A DNA stretch of 64,000 bases. Origin: Muribaculaceae bacterium (GTDB lineage Bacteria > Bacteroidota > Bacteroidia > Bacteroidales > Muribaculaceae). Numbering within the stretch: position 1 is the first letter of the stretch; each line of letters begins with the position of its first letter. Positions 53,928 through 62,024 of the stretch are shown here, piece after piece. The notes under the pieces were generated by a model that saw only the letters and a program-made list of their open reading frames with translations, was not told the DNA's origin and made no database searches. The stretch covers positions 62,001 through 126,000 of the forward strand of contig JAMPDX010000002.1 in NCBI GenBank assembly GCA_023665425.1, written 5' to 3'. Made by a program: the position numbers and the translations under genes.

Positions 53928-55271
53928 TCATTCTTCACCTCCTTTCTTTTTTGCTCCAAATATCAAAGTATGATATTGAATCACCCTTTCGTTTAAATCG
54001 ACGTCTGGCTCGTTAGGGTCGATTGTAGTAAAACGGCCATCGTTATAAGCTTTTCTCAACTTGATATTCTTATGAATGCCTCTTACAGTATTTGCATCCA
54101 GTTTAGTCTCTCCAATATTTTTATCCTTTGATACTATTTGAATTGCATCTCGGCGCATTAATGGGAAGTCTAAAAAGCCTAATGATTGAGTTGCGAAAAT
54201 CAACTGTGAATTTCGCGAAAACTTTAAGAAAAAATCCAGGAGCAAATGTTGTGTCTTAGCTTGCATCCCCGCACCGAACTCATCCAGAGCCATCAGCCAA
54301 TATCCTTTTATTGCCTTGTAAAAGAGGGCAAGGTGTCTTATAAAACTCCTTGTTCCTTCTGACTGCAATTCATCGCTCAACGCAAATTCTCCCTTTTCTG
54401 TTCTGTGGACGTATTTACTCGTCCATTTGGAAAGCGTTTTGAGGTTGGCAATTACATCACGCTCTGATTCCGAGGAGTTCATCTTAATCAAGAACTCACG
54501 TGCCTCTTCTGGGATTTGCCTTTTCTCCTCCTCAACTTCAATATCAACAATATTGGAATGAAAGGTTTGAAGCAAATCTATTAGTATTGACTTAAAATTA
54601 GAATCTTCTTTTACAGCTTTAGCTACCTCTTGATCAGCCCCGTCAACATCATAAAGTTTGAAAAACTCATATTTAAAGTAGTTCCGGACTTTTGTTAATT
54701 CATCGCATGAAATATTTCGTGTGCTGTATGCAGAAAGCACTGAAATATTTGCTGTGGTAGCCTCTTCTATTGACTTGCGTTCTTTTGGGGTAAGAGGCAG
54801 CCAAGTACCAAAACGCACAATGTTAACCCCTTTTTCTTCATTAAATTTTCTAGAGTAAACGGATCGGCTATTGTTCCCGTTGTGGTAAATCCTCAGTTCC
54901 TCCTCAAGAATTTTTTTCGGGGAGATTGTCAGACGATACCGATATCTTGACTCGTCTATAAAGAAATGTAAGTCGAATTCAGTATCTTTTTGCTTATATT
55001 CCGGGTCAAGGGCGAAACGCAAATAATTCAATCCTTGGTCAACATCAGAAGGAATATTAAGTATTATGTGCCTGACAAAATCTAGCGCACATAGGATATT
55101 GGTTTTACCGCTTCCGTTGGCACCATACAATAATATTGCTTTCAAGAGGCGGAAATTTCCAATTTGGATAATCCAATCTTCACCATACTGCTTTTCTTTG
55201 GAAGCCTCAAATGAGACTCTCAAAGGCTCTCGAATGGAGAAGAAATTGGATATGGTGATGTCTTGTATCAT
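53928..55271 (-). CDS. RloA-like (AAA_15 type) ABC-class ATPase
   Basis: 447 residues. Walker A GANGSGKT is at 50-57, the signature-like LQSEGTRS at 302-309, Walker B WLMALDEFG at 325-333, and an ATQSLGFLD segment (360-368) where the switch His is expected. This layout matches RloA/AbiL-type ATPases, SMC-like proteins that accompany RloB and act in phage defence or abortive infection. No RloB-like gene follows; the next genes on this strand are the DUF4417 pair. It may be an orphan, or may pair with that cassette. Confidence 0.8.
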   Translation of the reverse strand: MIQDITISNFFSIREPLRVSFEASKEKQYGEDWIIQIGNFRLLKAILLYGANGSGKTNILCALDFVRHIILNIPSDVDQGLNYLRFALDPEYKQKDTEFDLHFFIDESRYRYRLTISPKKILEEELRIYHNGNNSRSVYSRKFNEEKGVNIVRFGTWLPLTPKERKSIEEATTANISVLSAYSTRNISCDELTKVRNYFKYEFFKLYDVDGADQEVAKAVKEDSNFKSILIDLLQTFHSNIVDIEVEEEKRQIPEEAREFLIKMNSSESERDVIANLKTLSKWTSKYVHRTEKGEFALSDELQSEGTRSFIRHLALFYKAIKGYWLMALDEFGAGMQAKTQHLLLDFFLKFSRNSQLIFATQSLGFLDFPLMRRDAIQIVSKDKNIGETKLDANTVRGIHKNIKLRKAYNDGRFTTIDPNEPDVDLNERVIQYHTLIFGAKKKGGEE

Positions 55272-55291
55272 GATTTTAATATTTAATGCTG

Positions 55292-55299
55292 CGAAGTTA
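55292..55299 (-). promoter_or_regulatory. promoter -7 box of the RloA-like gene
   Basis: TAACTTCG on the minus strand, 21 bases before the ATG, with a TTG about 20 bases further upstream. Confidence 0.55.
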
Positions 55300-55456
55300 A
55301 TAGAAAAATTTCACCTACACAAGTTTTCTGTACGTTTTCTACAGAAAAATTGATTTCAGAAGTCTTTTTCGAGATTAAAATGCCATTTCGCGTAGGTTTT
55401 AATAGTGTTCCCGGGCTTTTATAATGTAGTTTTTTATAATATGGATTGCTACCAGC

Positions 55457-55548
55457 GTTTGTTTGACCAATGTTTTGGCAAAAAATCCGGGAATTTGTTT
55501 GACCAATCGCCTAAGATAGCTTCAGATAGCGCGGTTTGTTTGGCTAAT
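55457..55548 (+). repeat. three short direct repeats near the island's right end
   Basis: TTTGTTTGACCAAT at 55458-55471 and 55494-55507, and TTTGTTTGGCTAAT at 55535-55548, spaced 36 and 41 bases. A related word is at 51818 near the left end. They may be recombinase arm sites or chance in AT-rich DNA. The surrounding 55300-55595 has no gene. Confidence 0.35.
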
Positions 55549-55595
55549 GGTCATGCAAAATCATTCAACCCGCTGATTATCAAGTTATACATCGA

Positions 55596-55618
55596 TCTTC
55601 AATGAGGATGAATACTAA
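55596..55618 (+). repeat. possible attachment site, right copy of the DUF2795 3' end
   Basis: Matches 51628-51650 at 22 of 23 positions, same orientation, including the TAA. The upstream sequence is not DUF2795 coding, so only the end was duplicated or left behind. A terminator follows at 55666. Confidence 0.6.
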
Positions 55619-55665
55619 CTGATTATCAGTCAGTTAATAGACTGTAAATCAATAAATTACAAGAC

Positions 55666-55695
55666 AATCCACTCTCAAAACAGGGTGGATTTTTT
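55666..55695 (+). terminator. terminator beyond the right copy of the DUF2795 end
   Basis: ATCCACTCT-caaaac-AGGGTGGAT stem followed by TTTTT. It could be the original terminator of the DUF2795 gene, displaced by insertion. Confidence 0.6.
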
Positions 55696-55743
55696 CTGTT
55701 TTTACTTACCTAAAATCCTCAATTTACTCCCTTTTCAGACACC

Positions 55744-56345
55744 CTTGCAAAAAAGGAGAGAAACTTTCTTCCAGAGCAATCATCAGCAAACGTTCCTCCA
55801 AGGCCAAGGGGATGAAGTATAGCCGTAGGCACTGCTGCCATTATATTGTCGTGGACGCGTTCATTGAGGATATGGCAGTGCGTCTGTTTTATGTGAGGAG
55901 TGGCAAACACGCCCCATGGTGCGGCATACTTACAACAGACACCTCCCTTGACTTCCACAAGGCGTATGAACTTTATGCGATGCGCTGGTCTATCGAGGTG
56001 ATTTTCAAGGATTGCAAGCAGAATCTCGGCCTCGGCAAATGCCAGTCCCGCGACTTCTCCGCACAGATTGCTCATTCCACCATTGCTTTCCTTCAATACA
56101 ACATACTCTCCACTGCCAGACGGTTTTCCGGATATGAGACAATCGGAGGGTTGTTCAAGGATGTCTGTCAGGACACGATGGAATTGACCGTATGCCAACG
56201 GATCTGGGAAATCATATGCGAGATAGCCTCCGTCATCGCCGAAACTTTCGACATCGGAAACGACAAGGTCATTGAAACCATAGTCAAAGATTCTGACAAA
56301 CTCTCTCATATATTTAAATTGTGTAGTCGGCTAAACGCCGCTTAA
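55744..56345 (+). pseudogene. IS4-like DDE transposase, 5'-truncated
   Basis: About 200 codons of the C-terminal part of a transposase. The frame is open upstream of its first ATG (55812) with transposase-like residues (LSSRAIISKRSSKAKGMKY). YAMRWSIEVIFKDCKQNLGLGKCQSR is the Y-R-E-K region of IS4-type enzymes with the catalytic Glu. The N-terminal part and both Asp residues are missing, so it is inactive. Confidence 0.75.
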
Positions 56346-56371
56346 CGAACTTGCGAAACTTGAACTTGTAA

Positions 56372-56489
56372 TCGAAAAAAACGTTTTTCAGCAATGTAGA
56401 CTTGCCCGACTGACGTGGCCCGGTGAGTGTTACAATCGGAAATTTTCGTTTAGATATTTTATCTTAGCGGATATATCTCTATCAATCAT
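56372..56489 (-). pseudogene. start of an AAA_14 (DUF4143-type) ATPase gene, frameshifted and truncated
   Basis: The minus strand begins MIDRDISAKIKYLNEN, then a one-base loss in an A run shifts into FPIVTLTGPRQSGKSTLLKN, the P-loop typical of AAA_14 ATPases. Coding similarity stops near 56372 where the transposase remnant begins, so an insertion or deletion removed the rest. Together this accounts for most of the 56346-56583 gap. Confidence 0.65.
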
Positions 56490-56583
56490 TTCTTTGCAAT
56501 TCTAAAGTATGATTTTATAATTGCAAAGATAGCAATAAAATTCTGATTGAGTCTTGTTAGGAACAATTATTTTTGCCTCCGGC

Positions 56584-57009
56584 TCAATGTTTCGGTAGCT
56601 TATGGTCTGGATTGTTTAGATTCCATTGGGCGACAAGAGCTTCTGCATTGGTCAGTGGGGCTAACTCGGAGTTGGGTTTGTTGAGCCATTCTTTTATTGC
56701 ATCGCGGATGTCCGGGTGGTCATTCCAAATTCCGTTCTTTTCCTTGTCGTCAATTCCTACTGCTCTCATGATGTCAAGGTTATGGATGCGCTCGATTCGG
56801 ACTTCGAATTCAAAGTCCTGGCCTAAGATGTGAAAGTGTGGCACAGACAAGGCCGATTTATCATTCTCGCCGCATACGTAAATCTTAACCGGCAAGCTGT
56901 CTGAGATGGGATCATCAATCCGGGTTCTTTCCTGTAATCGATAGGTAAGGGTTTCTGCGCTTTTCTCTCTCGTTGAGAAGTCGCTGATATATGCTTTGTC
57001 CGGATTCAT
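56584..57009 (-). CDS. unknown protein with weak DUF4160-like pattern
   Basis: 141 residues. The segment VPHFHILGQDFEFEVRIE followed by a helix and a Trp-Asn near the end (AQWNLNNPDHKLPK) vaguely resembles DUF4160, small proteins often found with toxin-antitoxin genes; this is uncertain. Its first 95 bases overlap the end of the upstream gene in another frame. Last gene of the accessory operon. Confidence 0.55.
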   Translation of the reverse strand: MNPDKAYISDFSTREKSAETLTYRLQERTRIDDPISDSLPVKIYVCGENDKSALSVPHFHILGQDFEFEVRIERIHNLDIMRAVGIDDKEKNGIWNDHPDIRDAIKEWLNKPNSELAPLTNAEALVAQWNLNNPDHKLPKH

Positions 57010-57907
57010 TGCCGGAGGTGTTGGTGAGGTCTTGAAGGATTCGGTTTAATTCGTCGGCGGTGGTGTGAAGGGAGTATTTGTAGAGGATGGGCATTTCCAG
57101 ATTGTCGCGGCAATCACTCACTTCCATATCAAGTTGCTCCTGTCTTTTGCGGATACGGGTGAGCAGGTATTGGAATTCTTTTTGGGTGATTTCGCCTTGT
57201 TTGAGCCGCTTTTTATGATGGATGCGGATGGGCATGGAGAGGGCTTTGTAGCGCTCCGAGCGAGCTTGGCTTTTTGCGAGGGTCTGAAGCATGCGCCCGA
57301 TTTCTTCGCGACGGCTTTCCACATAGTATTTCAGAAAGTTACGTTTCAGCTCATCGTTTTCCTTATATGATTTGTCAAGTTGAGCGCGAAGGGACTTCAC
57401 TTGATCGCGCAATAAACAAAGCTCCATTCCCTGCCGGGAGGCTTCGCGTATTTCAGGTGTGGAGTGTTTCCTGACATAATCAATTGCCTCGCTCAAGTTC
57501 ATGGCATCGGCCGGAGGTGCTGTTTCTTTATACTCATCATTGACATTGCAGTAGCTTTTCATCACCGACATCCAGCTGGTGTGCAACGGGCATTTGCGGA
57601 TTAGTTCGCCATCGCGGCCCACGGACATGCAGGAATGCATTCCGGAAAATGGACTGCCGATGAAGTAAACAACCGGATTGCCGTCGGTGTCGCGGCTCCG
57701 GGTCTGACATTCCTTCCACCATTTCACCCATACACCAATCTTGGAATATCCCGGCTGCTCTACGGGCTTAATATTCTCGGAAGTCGGGGCATAGAAAAGC
57801 GCCGGGGTGTTGATAATCATCTCGGCATTGTCAAGAAATAGCCACACGTTTTCGTAAAACAGATTCCGCGTGTCTTTAGATTTCTCATTTTTATTCAGCA
57901 TTGCCAT
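56915..57907 (-). CDS. unknown protein with Trp-Trp/SGxH domain and coiled coil
   Basis: 330 residues, no signal peptide. Residues about 45-120 carry GVWVKWW and IGSPFSGMHSCMSVGRDG, which recur in the protein at 60073-60495. From about 160 the protein is a long charged coiled coil (LLRDQVKSLRAQLDKSYKENDELKRN and onward). No named family recognised. A fused sensor-plus-coiled-coil layout is suggested by the paralogy. It lies 33 bases after the next gene upstream. Confidence 0.65.
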   Translation of the reverse strand: MAMLNKNEKSKDTRNLFYENVWLFLDNAEMIINTPALFYAPTSENIKPVEQPGYSKIGVWVKWWKECQTRSRDTDGNPVVYFIGSPFSGMHSCMSVGRDGELIRKCPLHTSWMSVMKSYCNVNDEYKETAPPADAMNLSEAIDYVRKHSTPEIREASRQGMELCLLRDQVKSLRAQLDKSYKENDELKRNFLKYYVESRREEIGRMLQTLAKSQARSERYKALSMPIRIHHKKRLKQGEITQKEFQYLLTRIRKRQEQLDMEVSDCRDNLEMPILYKYSLHTTADELNRILQDLTNTSGNESGQSIYQRLLNEREKRRNPYLSITGKNPD

Positions 57908-57940
57908 TGTGAGTCAGATTTACATTAGGTTGTTTCCCGG

Positions 57941-58645
57941 TTAGTTTCCGGCGGCAGCCCAGCGGTATTTAGCCAGCAACTTTTCGCGGTCTTCATCGCT
58001 GAGGGGTGCCGACAGAGGCAGGATGGAGGTGGACTGTACATTGCGGTCGCATCCCCAGCACTCATAATCTTCATCGATAACGAGGTAGATGTCGTCTGAA
58101 TAGTCGGCATACTCCGGCATGGGGACATCTCCGTGATATTCAAAATATTTCTGCACTCGCTGCCATCGTTCCTTGAAATCCATCTGTCGATAAAGAATTA
58201 TTCCCACTTTCACCTCGCAGTGACCGGAGATATATTCCACTATCTCACCCTCTTTAAAACGCATATACGCATCGGGACGGCCATAAAACGGATCGAATCC
58301 CAATCCATGACCGGGCTTATAGATTGAGGATGCGAAACTGCGGTCGAGAAGATTGCCCCTGTTGTCGTAGAGCCAGAGATTGGCATAACTCTCCGGATCC
58401 ATCTCCTGCCCCAACGGCAGACGGGCCAGTTGGAAGCAATATATCCTTTCGCCGCCGGCCAGCGTCTTCATGCGCTCCAAAGCCTCTTCATGAGTCGTGA
58501 AATACAGGTCATTCTCATCCACTGTAAAAGATGGATACTCCAGCTCGCAATTAATCAGCAGCCGAAACACTCTCAGCCGAAAAATCGACGGCCCGTCATC
58601 CTCTCTCGGGTGAGTGGCGATATATTCAAATTCCTCGTAAGTCAT
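57941..58645 (-). CDS. unknown protein
   Basis: 234 residues, acidic, Tyr- and Asp-rich, no signal peptide. Features: an N-terminal helix, a middle with YCFQLARLPLGQEMDPESYANLWLYDNRG, a short CWGC pair (YECWGCDRN) and a final helix. No family recognised. It is 71 bases downstream of the hydrolase gene in the same operon. Confidence 0.65.
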   Translation of the reverse strand: MTYEEFEYIATHPREDDGPSIFRLRVFRLLINCELEYPSFTVDENDLYFTTHEEALERMKTLAGGERIYCFQLARLPLGQEMDPESYANLWLYDNRGNLLDRSFASSIYKPGHGLGFDPFYGRPDAYMRFKEGEIVEYISGHCEVKVGIILYRQMDFKERWQRVQKYFEYHGDVPMPEYADYSDDIYLVIDEDYECWGCDRNVQSTSILPLSAPLSDEDREKLLAKYRWAAAGN

Positions 58646-58716
58646 GTTTAGAATATGCTGATTAAAACCAACTTGGAGTGAGAAACTACACTTTTATGAG
58701 CGAATGGCATTAGTTT

Positions 58717-59292
58717 TTACGGGATGAGGGAGATTAGGAGGCGGAGGCCTTCGCCGGCACAACGGTGGTCGAAGGTGTCGAAAATCAGGAGACGCTCGGC
58801 CGGGAGGATGCCGGAGAAGGTTTTGTAATGGCGGTCGCCGAGGATTTCGTCGCACGAGGAGCAGACGGCTTTCAGTCGGTCTTTCTTCTCTGCGGCTGCC
58901 GCAACGGCATCATATTTGAGGTATTTGTCAAGGGTGGCTTGTGTCAAAGTATAGGTTTGGTTGCCGTCGATGCGCGGGCAGAAGTAGGTTTGCGGTTCAT
59001 CCTTCCATCGGCTCAGTTCTTCCTGCGGGTACAGGCATGGGTTTGCCACTACAAGCTCGGCATCGCCGCTTTCGCACATCAAGGCCATGAAGCCGCCGAG
59101 CGATGTGCCGACTATCACCTCGGGGTGACAGTCAGCAATCATTCGGTTGATGATGGCCAACGACTCGTCGGGGTCAGCCGTCAGTTCGGGGGCAATAACC
59201 TCATACCGCCCTTTCAGCTTCTTGGCAAGCTGCTTCTGCTTCGTGCCGTTGCTTCCCGACATAAAGCCGTGTATATACATCAGGTGTTTCAT
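58717..59292 (-). CDS. YqiA/YcfP-like alpha/beta hydrolase
   Basis: 191 residues. MKHLMYIHGFMSGSNGTK has the oxyanion HG motif, GTSLGGFMA the nucleophile elbow (GxSxG), and DHRCAGEG near the end a candidate catalytic His. This is the small UPF0227-type esterase fold. Start set at MKHLMYIHG; the longer frame is a Pro/Arg-rich shadow of the dprA-like gene. It overlaps that gene by ATGA, so the two are translated together. Substrate unknown. Confidence 0.85.
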   Translation of the reverse strand: MKHLMYIHGFMSGSNGTKQKQLAKKLKGRYEVIAPELTADPDESLAIINRMIADCHPEVIVGTSLGGFMALMCESGDAELVVANPCLYPQEELSRWKDEPQTYFCPRIDGNQTYTLTQATLDKYLKYDAVAAAAEKKDRLKAVCSSCDEILGDRHYKTFSGILPAERLLIFDTFDHRCAGEGLRLLISLIP

Positions 59293-60080
59293 ATTTCTTT
59301 TGCTTGGTTTTGGTCGAGGAGGAGGTAATTGCCGGCGTTGGCCGTGGTGCGGTGGGGGTAGGTGGCGGCGCGGCATTGCCGGCGGTATTGGCGGGCGAAG
59401 CGCATGGTGTGCAGCGAGCCGCTCTGTGCCGGGCATTGGGCGAGGATTACCGTCTGCGACAGGGCTGCCTGCAGGCGGTTACGGGCTACCAGTCGCGAGG
59501 GATTGGCCTTCACTCCTATCACCTGCTCTGAGAGCAGTAGTCCGCCGTTGTCAAGAATTCGTTGCTCCAAAATTTTGTTTTCGCGTGGGTGACAGATGTC
59601 GAGACCGTTGCCCACGATGGCTATTGTGCCACCTCCGGCGTCGAGACAACCCGTGTGGGCAGCGGCATCGCAGCCGAGGGCTAATCCGCTGATCACCACA
59701 TATCCTTCTTCGGCAAACCTCAGGCCGAGGTCATATGCTTTGGCGTTGCCTTCCTTGTCGGCTGCCCGCGCTCCGATAATGGCCACGGCCTTCTCCTCCT
59801 GCAGCAGGTCGAGGTTACCGCGACAGTGGATAGCGGCCGGGCAGTCATTGCCGATGGCCAACAGACGCTTCGGGAATGAATCGGCTTGACACGATATGCT
59901 CACAATCCCCATCGCCTCCTGACGGTCGAGAATGTCGTTGGCTTTGTCGAGCAGCTCCTCAAGGTCCGGGGTCTCGTCAAGTTCGCGCTCGAAAGCCTCA
60001 AGCGAAGTCTTGCGGATTTTCGCCACAGGCCACCCGAGCATCTGCAAAGCCATCACTTCGTCTATGTTCAGTTTATCCAT
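59289..60080 (-). CDS. DprA/Smf-like SLOG-fold protein
   Basis: 263 residues. An N-terminal helical part is followed by the DprA Rossmann-like core: PAAIHCRGNLDLL, AVAIIGARAADKEG, VVISGLALGCDAAAHTG, TIAIVGNGLD and a Pro-Arg-Glu-Asn segment (CHPRENKILE). DprA loads RecA on incoming single-stranded DNA. The C-terminal winged-helix domain of standard DprA is not evident. It sits in an accessory operon next to a hydrolase rather than with the usual neighbours, so it may be a specialised SLOG nucleotide-binding protein. Confidence 0.82.
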   Translation of the reverse strand: MDKLNIDEVMALQMLGWPVAKIRKTSLEAFERELDETPDLEELLDKANDILDRQEAMGIVSISCQADSFPKRLLAIGNDCPAAIHCRGNLDLLQEEKAVAIIGARAADKEGNAKAYDLGLRFAEEGYVVISGLALGCDAAAHTGCLDAGGGTIAIVGNGLDICHPRENKILEQRILDNGGLLLSEQVIGVKANPSRLVARNRLQAALSQTVILAQCPAQSGSLHTMRFARQYRRQCRAATYPHRTTANAGNYLLLDQNQAKEI

Positions 60081-60495
60081 TGTTCAGAATTTCAATTAGT
60101 TGCGAAAGACTTGTTTCTCTGTGTGGAAATTGCTCTGTGTCAAGGAAGCTCCGCGTTACAGTAATTAAATCGGCATTCAACTCAGCCGGATGTGAGACAC
60201 CTTTATCGTCCACACACAGACAGGCATGACATCCGGAAAGCTGGCTTCCGGCAATCTTCCAAATCGGCCGTTTCCACTTATCGTGAGAAAGCTCCGGATT
60301 ATTGTACCACCACTGAAGATACGAGCCAAGTGTTCGCGGCTTGAAAGGCCCGGAATAAGCCAATCCGTTATTGACAGGCACCACAACACCGGCCATCTGC
60401 GGCGAGGCAAGTATCCGCTCCCTCTTTCTGACAAACAGCGGAATATTGGAGACAAACATATGCTCATCTTGAGTGAAGTGAAGTTTCCTTTCCAT
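60073..60495 (-). CDS. unknown protein, paralogue of the 57.9-kb protein's N-terminal domain
   Basis: 140 residues. GSYLQWW and IAGSQLSGCHACLCVDDKG align with GVWVKWW and IGSPFSGMHSCMSVGRDG of the protein at 56915-57907. It lacks that protein's coiled coil. Overlaps the dprA-like gene by 8 bases and abuts the upstream gene, all consistent with one message. No named family. Confidence 0.65.
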   Translation of the reverse strand: MERKLHFTQDEHMFVSNIPLFVRKRERILASPQMAGVVVPVNNGLAYSGPFKPRTLGSYLQWWYNNPELSHDKWKRPIWKIAGSQLSGCHACLCVDDKGVSHPAELNADLITVTRSFLDTEQFPHRETSLSQLIEILNNG

Positions 60496-61031
60496 TATTT
60501 CTCATACGCCAGATATTCATCGGCATAAGGATTGACGGGAGGATAATGAGTGATAACCCACTTTGCAACAGGAACGTTGTTGTCGATGTTGAATTCGATG
60601 GATTTTACAAAGGCATTCATAACTTCGTCAAAACTTATACTTTCTGCTTGCGGATAGTCAACATAGGCCATCACGTCAAGTATACGCATTTCTTCATCCA
60701 AATCATTAGCACAGACAAACTGAAGTGTTCCGTTCTCATCGCGAAGTGCTATGATTTTGCCTTCGAACTCATTCTCGTCTCCTCCATACCAAAGACATGG
60801 TTGTAAAGTGGTATGGAGGTCTCCAAATAGTTTGATATCCTCTTCATTGTATTCGGGTTGGAAGTCAAACTCGTCGGCCCAATATCCTGACCAAAAACCG
60901 ACTTGATGCACACCATACTCTTTCAACACTGCAAGAGCACGTTCTGCCATTTCCTTGCGTCCACGCTGCATGGATGCAACCATATCCTTATTGCGCTCAA
61001 TCAATGATGCGATATCTTTCAATTCTTTCAT
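60495..61031 (-). CDS. unknown acidic protein, paralogue 1
   Basis: 178 residues, acidic, no signal peptide. The C-terminal part (FNIDNNVPVAKW, then NPYADEYL) matches the next gene upstream (FNVDNNIPVEKW, then NPYTYELL). A shared PEYNEEDI/M segment also precedes the acidic loop. Probable tandem duplication. Possibly an immunity-like or adaptor protein; no family recognised. Confidence 0.65.
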   Translation of the reverse strand: MKELKDIASLIERNKDMVASMQRGRKEMAERALAVLKEYGVHQVGFWSGYWADEFDFQPEYNEEDIKLFGDLHTTLQPCLWYGGDENEFEGKIIALRDENGTLQFVCANDLDEEMRILDVMAYVDYPQAESISFDEVMNAFVKSIEFNIDNNVPVAKWVITHYPPVNPYADEYLAYEK

Positions 61032-61070
61032 AGTTGTTCGGTTTTATTTTGCTTACAGAGTAATCCGGGG

Positions 61071-61580
61071 TTAATCCAACAGTTCGTAGGTGTATGGATT
61101 GACTTCGGGACAGTGACCCACACCCCATTTCTCTACCGGGATGTTGTTGTCGACGTTGAATTTGATGGAGTCTGTAATGGCTTGGATAAGGTCACAGAAG
61201 TCAATGCGGAGCATGTCATAATAGTCAATGCTGCATCTTTGCACACAATTCTGTGTATCGTTGCGAAGCACCAGTTTCAGTTTGTCTTCCTGTTCGGGTT
61301 TGTACTCAATTGCTATCACTTGTCCGTCGGAACAATCGGGGTTACCGCTGTCCTCCTCCCACCAGTCTACTCTGTCATCAAATGTGGGACAAAGACACTC
61401 CATCAACTCCATATCTTCTTCGTTGTATTCTGGACAATCCTCATCTTCGCGGTCATACCAGAGAGCTAATTTCGTGATTCCGTAGCTTTGGAAAATATCT
61501 TCCAAAGACTTCATCATCTCTGAGGGCATATTCCTGTATGCCTCGTTGAGTTTCAATAAGTTTTCGAGTTTATTATTCAT
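61071..61580 (-). CDS. unknown acidic protein, paralogue 2
   Basis: 169 residues, very acidic, with a Cys- and Asp-rich middle (NPDCSDGQVIAIEYKPEQ). Same overall plan and C-terminal motif as the gene at 60495-61031. Overlaps the small membrane-protein gene by 8 bases. No family recognised. Confidence 0.65.
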   Translation of the reverse strand: MNNKLENLLKLNEAYRNMPSEMMKSLEDIFQSYGITKLALWYDREDEDCPEYNEEDMELMECLCPTFDDRVDWWEEDSGNPDCSDGQVIAIEYKPEQEDKLKLVLRNDTQNCVQRCSIDYYDMLRIDFCDLIQAITDSIKFNVDNNIPVEKWGVGHCPEVNPYTYELLD

Positions 61581-61770
61581 ATTGTTTATTTATGTTGTTA
61601 TTTCCGTTAGTTTTTGCCAAGGCATCCATCTTGGTGAAGGTGGTTGTATATGCCGGGCGTGAGCCGCTGACCACATATTCGTAAAGGTCTTGCAGCAGAT
61701 ATACGATTCCTGCGCCGATTAGAATCGGAGCGGCAATGATATGTCGAGTGAGTCTGACTATTTGTTTCAT
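61573..61770 (-). CDS. small single-pass membrane protein
   Basis: 65 residues from the ATG at 61770; the longer frame starts with TTG. One hydrophobic helix (IIAAPILIGAGIVYLLQ, about 11-27) and a polar tail ending in NNNINKQYE. Could be a membrane-targeted toxin, effector or anchor; no evidence decides. Confidence 0.55.
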   Translation of the reverse strand: MKQIVRLTRHIIAAPILIGAGIVYLLQDLYEYVVSGSRPAYTTTFTKMDALAKTNGNNNINKQYE

Positions 61771-61809
61771 AACTTGTGCAAAGGTAACATTGACGTGTCT
61801 CAAAAAATG

Positions 61810-62004
61810 TTACACGCATTTATTAATTTCCTTGTCGGTGCCTTTTTCAAAGCGGATAGTGCGCTTGCCGTGAATTTTTCGTACATGGATTGTCTCACAA
61901 TCATCGAGAGTCTCCATCACATACCGCTCCATGTGTCTGATGACGCACAGCTCATCATCGCATGAATCGAAATCACTCTCATTATTGTGTTTCCTGTCAG
62001 GCAT
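61810..62004 (-). CDS. small charged protein
   Basis: 64 residues from the ATG at 62004 (the longer frame uses TTG). Acidic N-terminus (NNESDFDSCDDELC) and basic C-terminus (HVRKIHGKRTIRFEKG). No family recognised. It lies 20 bases after the tiny membrane gene and 39 before the next. Confidence 0.5.
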   Translation of the reverse strand: MPDRKHNNESDFDSCDDELCVIRHMERYVMETLDDCETIHVRKIHGKRTIRFEKGTDKEINKCV

Positions 62005-62024
62005 AGATGTCTTTGTAAAGCAAT

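Noticed and set aside
51650..55618. Complete prophage or integrative element
   Set aside because: No integrase, structural, portal or replication genes are present; only a footprint and cargo.
55719..56309. Minus-strand ORF of 196 codons opposite the transposase remnant
   Set aside because: The plus strand shows clear transposase motifs, so this frame is its shadow.
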